Of a stretch of 64,000 bases of DNA, positions 41,116 to 49,790 are shown piece after piece. Position 1 is the stretch's first letter. Each line of letters starts with the position of its first letter. The DNA is from an uncultured Odoribacter sp. (GTDB lineage Bacteria; Bacteroidota; Bacteroidia; Bacteroidales; Marinifilaceae). A program made the translations under genes and the position numbers. Where the stretch lies: the NCBI GenBank assembly GCA_900544025.1, contig UQTM01000009.1, forward strand, positions 1 through 64,000, in the 5' to 3' direction. The notes below the pieces were generated by a model that was given only the letters and a program-made list of their open reading frames with translations, did no database searches and was not told where the DNA came from.

Positions 41116-41477
41116 ATGTATTTTTCGATAGTTTCTTTTAGACTATCCGGAGAAAGAGGTTTGGTCAGATAATCGTCGCATCCGGCTTCTATGATCCTAA
41201 CCCTGTCCTGGTCAAACGCAAAAGCAGTCTGGGCAATAATGGGAATAGTTATAGAGAGCTTGCGGATTTGGCGGGTGGCTTCCAATCCGTCCATAATCGG
41301 CATTTTTACATCCATAAGAATGAGATCGGGATGGTGCTGTTTGAACATTTCAATAGCTTCTACCCCGTTGTAAGCGTGTAGCAGATTATATTTTTTTCCA
41401 AGTAAAGCCTTTAATAAAAGGAAATTACTTTCTACATCTTCTGCGACAAGTATTGTTTTTTGTGTTGTTGCTTCCAT
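41112..41477 (-). CDS. Stand-alone CheY-like response regulator
   Basis: A 121-residue receiver domain. The acidic pair is in LVAEDVESN, phospho-acceptor Asp56 in LILMDVKMPIMDG, the switch Thr in IIAQTAFAF, and Lys in YLTKP. All catalytic positions are present, so it should be phosphorylated. Its sequence closely parallels the receiver of the hybrid kinase three kilobases away (same EDV.SN, MDGLEAT and GC.D.LTKP pattern), suggesting duplication and possible phosphate sharing. The start is MEATTQKTIL; an upstream in-frame ATG at 41507 adds ten residues. It overlaps the following GT2 gene, hinting at direct control of a glycan enzyme. Confidence 0.9.
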   Translation of the reverse strand: MEATTQKTILVAEDVESNFLLLKALLGKKYNLLHAYNGVEAIEMFKQHHPDLILMDVKMPIMDGLEATRQIRKLSITIPIIAQTAFAFDQDRVRIIEAGCDDYLTKPLSPDSLKETIEKYI

Positions 41478-41513
41478 ACGTTGATAGAAGATTAATCTAT
41501 TAAACAAATGTAT

Positions 41514-42593
41514 TTAAAAAATATCGGATTTCAATGATAAATCTGTAAATACTGGTTTATGATCGCTCCAAAATACGGAGGGTGATCGATAGTGTGAGCC
41601 TTTAAAAAGAGGCGAGTATAAAATGAAATCGATACGTAATATTTTCTTTAGTCCCCGGAAAGTATAGCCATAGCCCTGGCCGCTTTCGCGAAAACTGTCT
41701 GTGAGCTTACCTTTTACCGTGTGGTAACTGTAAGAAAGCGGGGGATCGTTGAAATCTCCGCAAACGATCACCGGATAAGGAGATGCGTCGATTTGCCGAC
41801 GGAGAATTTCAGATTGGATGGCCCGCCGCTTGAAATTTTGTTTCAGCTCCGCATAGATCGAAACAAAGGTTTGAGAGTTGAATTGCCCGTCCTGAAGTTG
41901 CTGACGAAGGTACTTTTGTTTGCGGCTGAAATTGGTGGTTTGCAGGTGGCAATTAAATACCCTGATGGTGTCGTTCCCGATTTTGAGATCGGCCCACATG
42001 GCGTCGTTTGTTTCAGAAGGGATACGGATGTTATTATAGGCAACGATAGGATACTTGGAAAAAATTGCCGACCCATAACTGGCATATCCGCGCTCGCTTA
42101 AATAATTCGTTGCATAATAGGGGAGTCCTAACCGTGCCGAGAGTTTTTTTACCGGCACCTGAGGAGTACTTTTGTATTCCTGAAAACAAACGATGTCTGT
42201 GTTCCGATCGCGCATATATTGAGCGATTTCGAATTGTGTATCGTTCTTTTCCCACGAACGGAAACCTCCTACATTATAGGTTGCGATCCTGATGTTGTTT
42301 TCGCTTGCCGGATCGGCATGAAAGCTGATTTGGAAAACGGATAAAATATAATTGAAATTAAGCAAAATAGAGATAACAGGCACAATGACCCACCGGCTTT
42401 TTTGTACTAACCAATATAAGAGCAATACCAGATTGACCAGAAGAAGGATGGGCAGAAAAAGGTTGATAAAAGCAGGAAGGGTGAAAACAGCGGGAGAGAC
42501 GTAGGGAGCTAATAATCCTAAAAGGCTAAAAATAGCCAACAACAGGGTCACCGGAATCAATAAAAGCGAAAGAAAAAAGCAAAATGCCCGCAT
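41514..42593 (-). CDS. Membrane-anchored endonuclease/exonuclease/phosphatase (EEP) family protein
   Basis: A 359-residue protein with three N-terminal membrane helices (about 2-28, 34-58, 67-90) and a C-terminal EEP domain. Catalytic signatures are complete: ATYNVGG, FQEY, FNCHLQTTN, VCGDFND and WSDHKPVF. EEP enzymes hydrolyse phosphodiesters of nucleic acids, lipids or inositol phosphates, and the membrane form in Bacteroidota has no assigned substrate. It is a close paralogue of the protein at 46340-47425. It lies between a GT2 gene and the receiver gene on the same strand. Confidence 0.85.
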   Translation of the reverse strand: MRAFCFFLSLLLIPVTLLLAIFSLLGLLAPYVSPAVFTLPAFINLFLPILLLVNLVLLLYWLVQKSRWVIVPVISILLNFNYILSVFQISFHADPASENNIRIATYNVGGFRSWEKNDTQFEIAQYMRDRNTDIVCFQEYKSTPQVPVKKLSARLGLPYYATNYLSERGYASYGSAIFSKYPIVAYNNIRIPSETNDAMWADLKIGNDTIRVFNCHLQTTNFSRKQKYLRQQLQDGQFNSQTFVSIYAELKQNFKRRAIQSEILRRQIDASPYPVIVCGDFNDPPLSYSYHTVKGKLTDSFRESGQGYGYTFRGLKKILRIDFILYSPLFKGSHYRSPSVFWSDHKPVFTDLSLKSDIF

Positions 42594-42607
42594 AGCTGGT
42601 TCGGTTA

Positions 42608-43465
42608 TTATTTGTTGTTTGGCAGAAGGTTGGAATCCTCGTCTTTGTATTCGTTTTTAGGAACGAAGTATCCTGTAAAGTTTTTTAGGTGTTTTTTAAT
42701 TCTTACTTTCAAACTTTGCAGCAGGGAGCCATCGGCACCGAGTGTGCTGGTGGAAGTGATCGCCCGTGCTTTGCGTGTGGTGATAAATTTAAGTTTCCCG
42801 TATTGTTTCAATGCTAAGGCAAGCGATCCGTCTTCTCCCCGGATGATGTCGGTACGGAAGCCGATCTGCCGTCCGTAATCCGTGTTAAATCCGAATACCA
42901 TTCCCCGTACACAAAGTTCCGGTCTTCGGAACGACTGGATTTTCAAATGTATATCTCTTAAAGTTTCGTATAACCATAGTTTATGCCGGGAATATTTTTC
43001 TCCGGGTAAGAAACTCCATAGGGAGTAAACTCCGGCTGTTCCTTTGCGTTCGAGTTGCCGGACGAGGGTTTGAATATAGCGGGGAGGGTAAAGCGTGTCG
43101 GCATCGATACAGATGTAATATTTCCCCTTTGCCTGATTCAGCCCGCATTGACGGGCATGTCCCGGGCCTTTTTGAGTTTCCTGAAAGAAACGAATGCCCG
43201 ATCGCTGGAAAATCTCTCCGGTATGGTCGCCCGAAAGATTATCTACACCGATGATTTCCACAGGGAAATCACAAAGGTTATCGGCTAAAGACCACAGGCA
43301 TCCCCATAAACGCCGTTCCTCGTTGTGAGCGATGACCACCACAGACACCAAAGGAGTGTCGCTTATAAAATTCTTTAGTTTATCACTTATCTCTTCTTGT
43401 ACCGATTGAGGTATTTCCGCCAGATTCTTTTCAAAAACAGCCAGATATTTCCGATACCATTTCAT
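42608..43465 (-). CDS. Family 2 glycosyltransferase
   Basis: A GT-A family transferase of about 285 residues with VSVVVIAHNEERRLWGC, the DNLSGDHT nucleotide-binding loop and ICIDADTLYPPRY providing the metal-binding DxD. There are no C-terminal membrane helices, only a basic region (KVRIKKHLKNFTGYF). It probably adds a sugar to a lipid-linked or surface glycan; donor and acceptor are unknown. An upstream in-frame GTG at 43492 would add nine residues (MKKFISDKY), but it falls in one arm of a hairpin, so ATG 43465 is preferred. It is 14 bases before the EEP gene. Confidence 0.83.
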   Translation of the reverse strand: MKWYRKYLAVFEKNLAEIPQSVQEEISDKLKNFISDTPLVSVVVIAHNEERRLWGCLWSLADNLCDFPVEIIGVDNLSGDHTGEIFQRSGIRFFQETQKGPGHARQCGLNQAKGKYYICIDADTLYPPRYIQTLVRQLERKGTAGVYSLWSFLPGEKYSRHKLWLYETLRDIHLKIQSFRRPELCVRGMVFGFNTDYGRQIGFRTDIIRGEDGSLALALKQYGKLKFITTRKARAITSTSTLGADGSLLQSLKVRIKKHLKNFTGYFVPKNEYKDEDSNLLPNNK

Positions 43466-43489
43466 GTATTTATCGCTTATAAATTTTTT

Positions 43490-43530
43490 CACCGCTCTGT
43501 GAAAAGTTTTTATCTTTCCACGGAGCGGTG
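43490..43530. other. GC-rich hairpin upstream of the GT2 gene
   Basis: Arms caccgctctgtg (43490-43501) and cacggagcggtg (43519-43530) pair over 12 bp with one wobble. A T-rich run follows only on the plus strand, so it is not a normal terminator for the minus-strand lruC-type gene. It may limit read-through or mask the alternative GTG start. Confidence 0.45.
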
Positions 43531-43586
43531 CTTGTTTTTAGCCAAAGACTATTGTAAGTGTCATGGTTGAGTCCCAATCCGGCTTA

Positions 43587-45920
43587 TTACTGTTTTTTGT
43601 ATAAGTTGGATTCTGTGGGATGTTCATACCAGTCTTTATTGTTTTCTTTATTGGAATTGATCCAGCTTTCAAACTTCGGATAAGCCTGACGGATATCGAC
43701 CCGTTCTTCTGCATACCGGAATTGACCGGGAAGCAACAAGCCCCACATCAGTCCTTTTGTATTCTCCTGCAAGTCTTCCTGTGTGGTACTCTTGTCTGTG
43801 TGAGAGAATTCCGGTAAATGTATTTCCGTTTCGCGCGGGTTGGTGTTGGATGCAATTACTGTAAAGAGGTTCAGTTTTTTCAATGTGAGCACCGATCCCG
43901 GAATCGGATTGTTGAAATGTATGGTAACCCGGATATTCTTAACTTCTTTTTCTGCCCCCTGGAGTTCTCCCTGAGAAATGGTGTTTATAATTGTTGTCGT
44001 ATTATTTACCCCCAGCAATTTATGGGCATTGTCGAAGAAGGGGATTACAGCATGGGTCTGTCCGGTTTCCACTCCCTGTGAATTCACCTTGAACATATCG
44101 TCGGAAAATTCTATACCGTCGCTATATTCTATCGATTTCACCACAGAAGGCGAGATTCCGTCGAGCTGTAAAGCAGCTCCGAGCCGGCGTGTTCCTCCTA
44201 TCGCTCTTACGCGCATATATAAAGTCAGGCTTTGGGCTTCGTATTTCTCCGTCATCATCCGTACGATGGAATCTATTCCTATGACAAGGTCGTTCATGTC
44301 GTAATCTCCCGGATAAGGATAGGTATCTTCAATGATCCAGGTGTGATTTTGGGTCATCGATTCCGGATAAGGGAAAGTAGGATTCGAAGGATCTCCTCCA
44401 CCCGGCGTGTTTCCTTCTCCGGTACAATCGCCTGCCGGAATTTTAACAGATGAGCCGTCCTGTGAGAAATAAGCCGATCCCGACAGGGTGTAATAAGGGT
44501 TATAAGGCGGGTTGCCTTTGAACTTATTGCAATTGATTTCTAAGTTTCCGCTGAATTTTACGTGAAGTCCGCTTGAAGCCCAAAGAAATTCACCTGCGTT
44601 CAATACGGCGAAATCCGCTCCGTTACCTGATATCGTACTCAATCGGCTGGTGAACGTGATTTGCTCTTTTGCGCTGATCAAAGAATAACCGTTCAGGGTG
44701 ATTTTTGCTCCGGTGATATACATTTTGTCTGAGGACAACGATGTATAACTTGCCTGTTCGTAGCTGCCTCCGGTGAATTTAACCTCCTGTACCTCTATCC
44801 GGCATTGGTTGTTCACTTGCGTACCGTCGAATTGAATGGTCGTAGCTGTGATTTTGTGTTTGTTTAAAACGGTTCCCGCTCCGGTGATCAAGGTCTGTGC
44901 AGACAATACGGCATTTTCTTCGTTTACCAGTTCCGGATTGTTGAGTTCCATTTTACCGGCAGTGAAAATTTTATTATTTTCAATGCGGGAAGGATTCTTC
45001 GTAGTCAGTTCCTGCACATAAAATTCTCCCTGATTGTATATATTGGAATTCTCCGTGCGGGTAATCATCTGGTTTGCATAGAATACTCCGTTGTTGGTTA
45101 ATTCGGAAGTATTTTTAATGTCCCAATTTATGTTACGGGCATTTTGCTCTCCCCATTGGCCTCCCTGTGCGATGGCAATGGTCATTTCGTTCGTTTGGAT
45201 ATCCCAGGCATTTTCGGACAGCACTTTACCTCCGTTAAGCACGTATATTGCCGAATTTTTGGTAATGTGAGTAGCTGTGGCCTGATTGTTCCAGGTTCCG
45301 CTTACGTATAAGATTCCTGCGCCTTCCGGTGGGAAAATGAGACTACCGGTGAAAGTTCCCGGCAATACATAAGTTGTGTTCTTTGTCATCGTATAGCTGC
45401 CCGATCCCGAAATTTCAACGGCATCGGCGGGTATCTGCCAATTTATCTGCTGGCGGGAAGCCATTGTCTTCGCCATTTGGGAAGTAGTCGTTCCCGAAGG
45501 CTGAGGAGCAAAGTTACATACGAGCTTTCCGTTGAGGACCGTCCCCATCTGAATGCTTTTTTTACCCGTAGGGTCTGTTTGCCGGACATACAAAGTGGTT
45601 TTGGTGTCGGGCAGGGTGATGTCGGCTGTGAAAGGCTGGTTTTGTTTAGAAACACCTTTCGCATATAAAATAGCCTCCGGATTAACCAGCGGATTTTGTT
45701 CGAATAATTCTATCGTATAGAAATATTGTCCTCCATATACGTCGTTAGGGAAAACTTGAACTTGAACCGTAGAAAGAGTTGCCCAGTCGAAACCGGCAGG
45801 AATGTCTTGGATAAAATAATCGTCCCAAATCGCTTTGGGATCATACACCTCCTTATGACAACTATTCAAGCCTATGATTGCTGATAGAATGAGTAGGATG
45901 AAAATGTTACATTTTTTCAT
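43587..45920 (-). CDS. LruC-domain / DUF4842 surface lipoprotein
   Basis: A 777-residue lipoprotein with lipobox GLNSC at about residue 20. Residues roughly 165-480 consist of short beta repeats with Asn/Thr-rich turns (SELTNNGVFYANQ, SNIYNQGEFYVQE), suggesting a parallel beta-helix. A Gly/Pro linker leads to the LruC/DUF4842 domain, marked by YPYPGDYDMNDLVIGID, which resembles a calcium-binding Asp/Asn loop, and the end LLLPGQFRYAEERVDI. Such proteins are thought to be cell-surface adhesins or matrix proteins in Bacteroidota. Its position between glycan genes fits a surface role. Confidence 0.82.
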   Translation of the reverse strand: MKKCNIFILLILSAIIGLNSCHKEVYDPKAIWDDYFIQDIPAGFDWATLSTVQVQVFPNDVYGGQYFYTIELFEQNPLVNPEAILYAKGVSKQNQPFTADITLPDTKTTLYVRQTDPTGKKSIQMGTVLNGKLVCNFAPQPSGTTTSQMAKTMASRQQINWQIPADAVEISGSGSYTMTKNTTYVLPGTFTGSLIFPPEGAGILYVSGTWNNQATATHITKNSAIYVLNGGKVLSENAWDIQTNEMTIAIAQGGQWGEQNARNINWDIKNTSELTNNGVFYANQMITRTENSNIYNQGEFYVQELTTKNPSRIENNKIFTAGKMELNNPELVNEENAVLSAQTLITGAGTVLNKHKITATTIQFDGTQVNNQCRIEVQEVKFTGGSYEQASYTSLSSDKMYITGAKITLNGYSLISAKEQITFTSRLSTISGNGADFAVLNAGEFLWASSGLHVKFSGNLEINCNKFKGNPPYNPYYTLSGSAYFSQDGSSVKIPAGDCTGEGNTPGGGDPSNPTFPYPESMTQNHTWIIEDTYPYPGDYDMNDLVIGIDSIVRMMTEKYEAQSLTLYMRVRAIGGTRRLGAALQLDGISPSVVKSIEYSDGIEFSDDMFKVNSQGVETGQTHAVIPFFDNAHKLLGVNNTTTIINTISQGELQGAEKEVKNIRVTIHFNNPIPGSVLTLKKLNLFTVIASNTNPRETEIHLPEFSHTDKSTTQEDLQENTKGLMWGLLLPGQFRYAEERVDIRQAYPKFESWINSNKENNKDWYEHPTESNLYKKQ

Positions 45921-45961
45921 AACGATACTTTTAGGTTATAGTTAGTCAATTAATACTTATA

Positions 45962-45992
45962 CAAAAATAATCGATTTTACGCAAACTTGCAA
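45962..45992 (-). promoter_or_regulatory. Candidate promoter of the LruC-domain gene
   Basis: On the minus strand TTG at 45992-45990, a 20-base spacer and TATTTTTG at 45969-45962, 42 bases before the start codon. Confidence 0.45.
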
Positions 45993-46339
45993 TTAACAAT
46001 TGAGATGTGGGAATGATTATAGGGAAAGTTATGTTTATTTGTTTTTATTTTAATTTTCTTGTAATCATTTTGTTAGTCGGTGTTTCTTGCATTAATGGAA
46101 TAAGACAGATAAAGAAAGTTGCTGATCTTTTTATATAAAAGATAGTTACAATTTTATAATATCGGACGGGTCGATATCTGATGTCTTTATTATTTTAACA
46201 TAAAGTGTTGAATGAGTGTAATATATGATTTTCAGGGAGAGAAGTGGATTTACCGAAGAAAGAGGGGATGGAAGGAGGCAGCCCGTTCGTGAAAAATCCG
46301 TAAAGTTGGAAATGTGTAGGGGGTTGTCTTGGAATTTGT
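45993..46339. other. AT-rich intergenic stretch without a recognised gene
   Basis: About 350 bases between the LruC-domain gene promoter and the second EEP gene. A 65-codon open frame on the minus strand starts across the EEP stop, but it has no domain, and I see no reason to call it. No RNA motif or strong terminator was recognised. Confidence 0.4.
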
Positions 46340-47425
46340 TCATTCTTTGAAGATCAGTTCCATGATTACGGGATTGTGGTCGCTCCAGGCTTGTTCGGGG
46401 GATCGGTATTCTATTCCTTTGAAATGCTCGCTATAAGCCATGAAATCGATGCGCAGCAGCCTTTTTAAACCGTTGAACGAATGACCGTAGCCCTGACCGC
46501 AATCCCGAAAGCCGTCTTTTAAGTCCTGGCCGGCAATGTGGTTGAATGCGAACGATGCGGGCGTGTCGTTAAAGTCACCGCAAACAATGACGGGATAACG
46601 GCTGGTATCGATCATTTTTCTGATTAGAATAGCCTGGTCGGCCCGTTCCTGAAAATTATTTTTCAGGCAATCCAGGATTTTGACCAATGTATGGGCTTGT
46701 CCTTTCCAGTCACGGATACTTTCTTGACGTTTATATTCTAATTGGTTCTGTGAAAAATTGGTTGTTTGTAAATGGTTGTTGAAAATGCGTATGGTGTCCC
46801 GGTTTATTTTAATATCCGCCCACATAGCTCCGTTTGTCTCGGAATTGAAACTGATTTGTCCGTAATTTACAATGGGGTATTTGCTGTAAATTACCGTTCC
46901 GCAGTTCGACCATTGGGATTTGCGGTTAAAAAAAGAAGTCCGGTAGGACATGTCGAATCTCCGTAAAGCGGAATCGGCCGTAATCGTGGCATCTTCACAA
47001 AATTCCTGAAAGCAAAGTATATCTATTTTATAATCGCGGATCATCTTTTTAACATCGTATTTTTTAGGAAATTTTGTAATCCAGTATGCTCCTTCGATGT
47101 TGTAAGTTGCGACAGTTATAAGTTGCCCTGCCGGTTTCTCGGATGCCGTGGTCTTGGGAAAACGGTACATCGAAGCGAAAAAATCGTAATTGACCGTTAA
47201 GGCTACCAGGGGACAGAGCACCCACCATTTTCGCTGGTATATCCAAAATAGCAATATTATAAAATTAATGATCAGGATTCCCGGCAGAAAAAGTCCGGAA
47301 AAGGCAGGCAGCCACCATTCATTGGGATTTGTGTATGGAGCTATGACTCCACCTAATCCTAATAATGCCAACCCCAGGGTAAAGGGCTTCATTAGCAGAT
47401 AAAAGAAAAAGCGAAGAGCTGCCAT
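46340..47425 (-). CDS. Membrane-anchored EEP family protein (paralogue)
   Basis: A 361-residue protein with the same plan as the one at 41514-42593: three N-terminal membrane helices and an EEP domain with ATYNIEGA, FQEFCED, FNNHLQTTN, VCGDFND and WSDHNPV. The two share many segments, including SETN.AMWADIKI and GYGHSF.GLK..LRIDF, so they stem from duplication. The substrate is unknown. It stands alone, divergent from the acyltransferase gene, with a TATTTTTG box on the minus strand at 47482-47475. Confidence 0.85.
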   Translation of the reverse strand: MAALRFFFYLLMKPFTLGLALLGLGGVIAPYTNPNEWWLPAFSGLFLPGILIINFIILLFWIYQRKWWVLCPLVALTVNYDFFASMYRFPKTTASEKPAGQLITVATYNIEGAYWITKFPKKYDVKKMIRDYKIDILCFQEFCEDATITADSALRRFDMSYRTSFFNRKSQWSNCGTVIYSKYPIVNYGQISFNSETNGAMWADIKINRDTIRIFNNHLQTTNFSQNQLEYKRQESIRDWKGQAHTLVKILDCLKNNFQERADQAILIRKMIDTSRYPVIVCGDFNDTPASFAFNHIAGQDLKDGFRDCGQGYGHSFNGLKRLLRIDFMAYSEHFKGIEYRSPEQAWSDHNPVIMELIFKE

Positions 47426-47474
47426 AGTTAATATTGTCTGTAATATTCTTTCGTTTGATCCCGTAAAAAGTTTA

Positions 47475-47482
47475 CAAAAATA
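47475..47482 (-). promoter_or_regulatory. Candidate -7 box for the second EEP gene
   Basis: TATTTTTG on the minus strand, 50 bases before the ATG at 47425. The -33 site is poor. Confidence 0.35.
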
Positions 47483-47566
47483 CAGATATTAATGGATATT
47501 TAAAGTTTATTATACTACTTATCATGATTTACTGTATTTTTGTACTGTACTTGTAAAATTTGGAAT

Positions 47567-48640
47567 ATGGCAATCAAAACAACAGAATCGCAGACAATCA
47601 ATTTTTTACGCTTATTTTTTTGTGTGGCAATTGTGTTTTTGCATGCCTATACCAGCACACAGCCCATGGAAGGGTTGGAAAACGGGAAGCCTGTTTATGA
47701 GGCGGTTACTTATATGTTCTCTTTACAATGGGGAGAGGTGGGAGTGCCTGTGTTTTTTGTCATATCGGGTTATTTGTTTTTTTATAATACCCGTTTGGAC
47801 TTCCAGGATTATAAGCGAAAAATCCGTTCGAGAGTAAAAAGCTTGCTGATTCCGTATCTGTTTTGGAATTTCTTATTTATTGCTTTGTTTTTTGTTGCCG
47901 AGCAATTGCCGGTGGTATCACAGTATTTTTCCGGAGTGAATAAGCGGGTCAGCGATTACTCCTGGCTTGATTTTGTCCGTGCGTTTTGGGATAGGGGTGA
48001 ATGGCAGGGGGGAAACGGCACGCCGTTCGACTGGCCTTTGTGGTTTGTCAGAAATTTGTTTTGCCTGTGCCTGTTGTCGCCTGTTTTGAAATATTTTATT
48101 TGCTGGTTTAAAGGCTGGGGAATATTGGCTCTGCTGGCGTTGTGGTATTGGAGCGGAGGATTGGATTTCTTGCTTTCGAGTGTTCTGTTTTTTACGCTGG
48201 GGGGATATTTTAGCTTGATCAGGAAGGAATTGATCGTGGAAGATAAGAAATACCTTCGTATCTTATCGGTGGTTTACCCTGTTTTATTCTTTGCGGATTT
48301 TTTTACCCGGGGAGAAGCGTATCATTTGATCGTTCACCGGACAGCGATATTGGGCGGAATATTTTTCTTTTTCTATTTAGCGGCCTGGGGAGTGGAGAAG
48401 GGACGGATTACGGTTAAACCTTATTATGGACAGCTTTCTTTTTTGCTTTATGTGGTACACAATCCGGTGTTGAATGTGGTGAGGAAAGCTACGGTCAGCC
48501 TGTTCCCGTCGGCCTCGGACGGCATGTCGTTATTGCTTTATTTTGCCGATGTCTTTATCGTGATCGGGGGAACAGCCGTTCTGTTTTTTATTTTGCAAAA
48601 GTATCTTCCGGCTTTTCTGCGGTTTTCAGCAGGACGATGA
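47567..48640 (+). CDS. Acyltransferase 3 family membrane protein
   Basis: A 357-residue protein with about ten membrane helices. The N-terminal NFLRLFFCVAIVFLHAY carries the conserved Arg and catalytic His of the family that O-acylates (usually O-acetylates) surface glycans. The start is MAIKTTESQ; the frame extends further upstream without an ATG. A TATTTTTG at 47535-47542 may be its -7 box. Its last 15 bases overlap, on the opposite strand, the end of the glycosyltransferase gene that follows. It likely decorates the polysaccharide made by this locus. Confidence 0.85.
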   Translation: MAIKTTESQTINFLRLFFCVAIVFLHAYTSTQPMEGLENGKPVYEAVTYMFSLQWGEVGVPVFFVISGYLFFYNTRLDFQDYKRKIRSRVKSLLIPYLFWNFLFIALFFVAEQLPVVSQYFSGVNKRVSDYSWLDFVRAFWDRGEWQGGNGTPFDWPLWFVRNLFCLCLLSPVLKYFICWFKGWGILALLALWYWSGGLDFLLSSVLFFTLGGYFSLIRKELIVEDKKYLRILSVVYPVLFFADFFTRGEAYHLIVHRTAILGGIFFFFYLAAWGVEKGRITVKPYYGQLSFLLYVVHNPVLNVVRKATVSLFPSASDGMSLLLYFADVFIVIGGTAVLFFILQKYLPAFLRFSAGR

Positions 48641-49789
48641 ATGACGGTTTTTCAGTACCTCGTCAAAGAGCCGTTCCCATTGCTGCATGATGTTTTCCAG
48701 TTGAAATCTCCGGGCGTTGATGCGTGCCTGAATGCCCATCTGTTGCCGGATTTCGGGATGTTCGATCAGAAAGCAGATTCTTTCGGCTAATTTATCGATG
48801 TCTCCGTTTTCCACCAGAAAGCCGTCTTTGCCATTGTCGATGATGTCTTTCGGCCCGCAGGGGCAGGCAAAGGACACGGACGGAACGCCGCAACTCATCG
48901 CTTCGGTGATGACCATTCCGAAACCTTCGAAACGGGAACTCAGTACGAAGATCTCGCTTTCCATATATTTTTCAGCGATATGATCTACCGGGGCGTGGAA
49001 TCGACAGGATTCTTCGATTTTTAATTCCTGAGCCTGCCGCTTGTAAGGGGCGGGATCGCCTGCCCCGTAAATAGCCAGCGTATAATCCGGGTGTTGCCGC
49101 TGCACCTGCTGCCAGGCCCGGAGCAGCAGGTCGAATCCCTTTTGAGGCTCGTATCTCCCCACGGCAAGCACTTGTTTGGAAGGCATGCCTGTGATTTGTT
49201 CGGGGAAAAAGGAGAGGGGATTGGATATTGCCTCTATGTTGTTCAGTTCCGGGTATTGCTCCTTGTCTTCATTGCAAAGAACGATGAATTTATCGAGCTG
49301 TTCGATCTTTCGCAGCATTTGATTCATCCACATTTTCTGCAATATCCGTTTAACCGGATTCCGGGCAGCATCGTCGAAGTTACGATAGTTTTTGCGGTTT
49401 ACGTGAATTTCTCCGATTTTCCGGCTGCCGTCTTTGATCGTGTTGATAAAATTGATTTCCCGCCGCATCATAGAAATCGTAATGTCGGGTTTCAGTTGCT
49501 GAAGGCATTGCGTTAGCCTTTTTTTGTACATGCGCTGTTTTTGCAGATAAACCAATCCTTTTTTCCAAAGGGGTAAATGCCATAAACTATCGAAATTCAG
49601 GTCTAAATGAATCACTTTAATACGGGGAGAAAGAGGAAACCAGGGTGTTTTATCCTTGCCGTCTGTGAGAATGAGATACACTTCGTATCCTGCCTGGTCG
49701 GCCAGGTAGTTGGCTTTCAGCGTCAATACTCTTTCCATGCCTCCGGCAATGTATAAAGAGGGGATACAGTAGGCTATTTTCTTTCCCAT
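48626..49789 (-). CDS. Family 4 glycosyltransferase
   Basis: A 387-residue GT-B retaining glycosyltransferase. The N-terminal domain starts GKKIAYCIPSLYIAGGMERV, with the glycine-rich acceptor-side loop. The C-terminal domain has VLAVGRYEPQKGFDLLLRA and the donor-binding EGFGMVITEAMSCGVP (EX7E). This is similar to WaaG/RfaG or GtfA-type enzymes. The sugar is unknown. It starts one base before the stop region of the preceding minus-strand GT gene (49791), so the two are coupled. Confidence 0.9.
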   Translation of the reverse strand: MGKKIAYCIPSLYIAGGMERVLTLKANYLADQAGYEVYLILTDGKDKTPWFPLSPRIKVIHLDLNFDSLWHLPLWKKGLVYLQKQRMYKKRLTQCLQQLKPDITISMMRREINFINTIKDGSRKIGEIHVNRKNYRNFDDAARNPVKRILQKMWMNQMLRKIEQLDKFIVLCNEDKEQYPELNNIEAISNPLSFFPEQITGMPSKQVLAVGRYEPQKGFDLLLRAWQQVQRQHPDYTLAIYGAGDPAPYKRQAQELKIEESCRFHAPVDHIAEKYMESEIFVLSSRFEGFGMVITEAMSCGVPSVSFACPCGPKDIIDNGKDGFLVENGDIDKLAERICFLIEHPEIRQQMGIQARINARRFQLENIMQQWERLFDEVLKNRHSSSC

Positions 49790-49790
49790 A

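Noticed and set aside
46146..46343. 65-codon open frame downstream of the second EEP gene
   Set aside because: It has no recognisable domain, no neighbour relation, and an AT-rich composition like the non-coding stretch around it.
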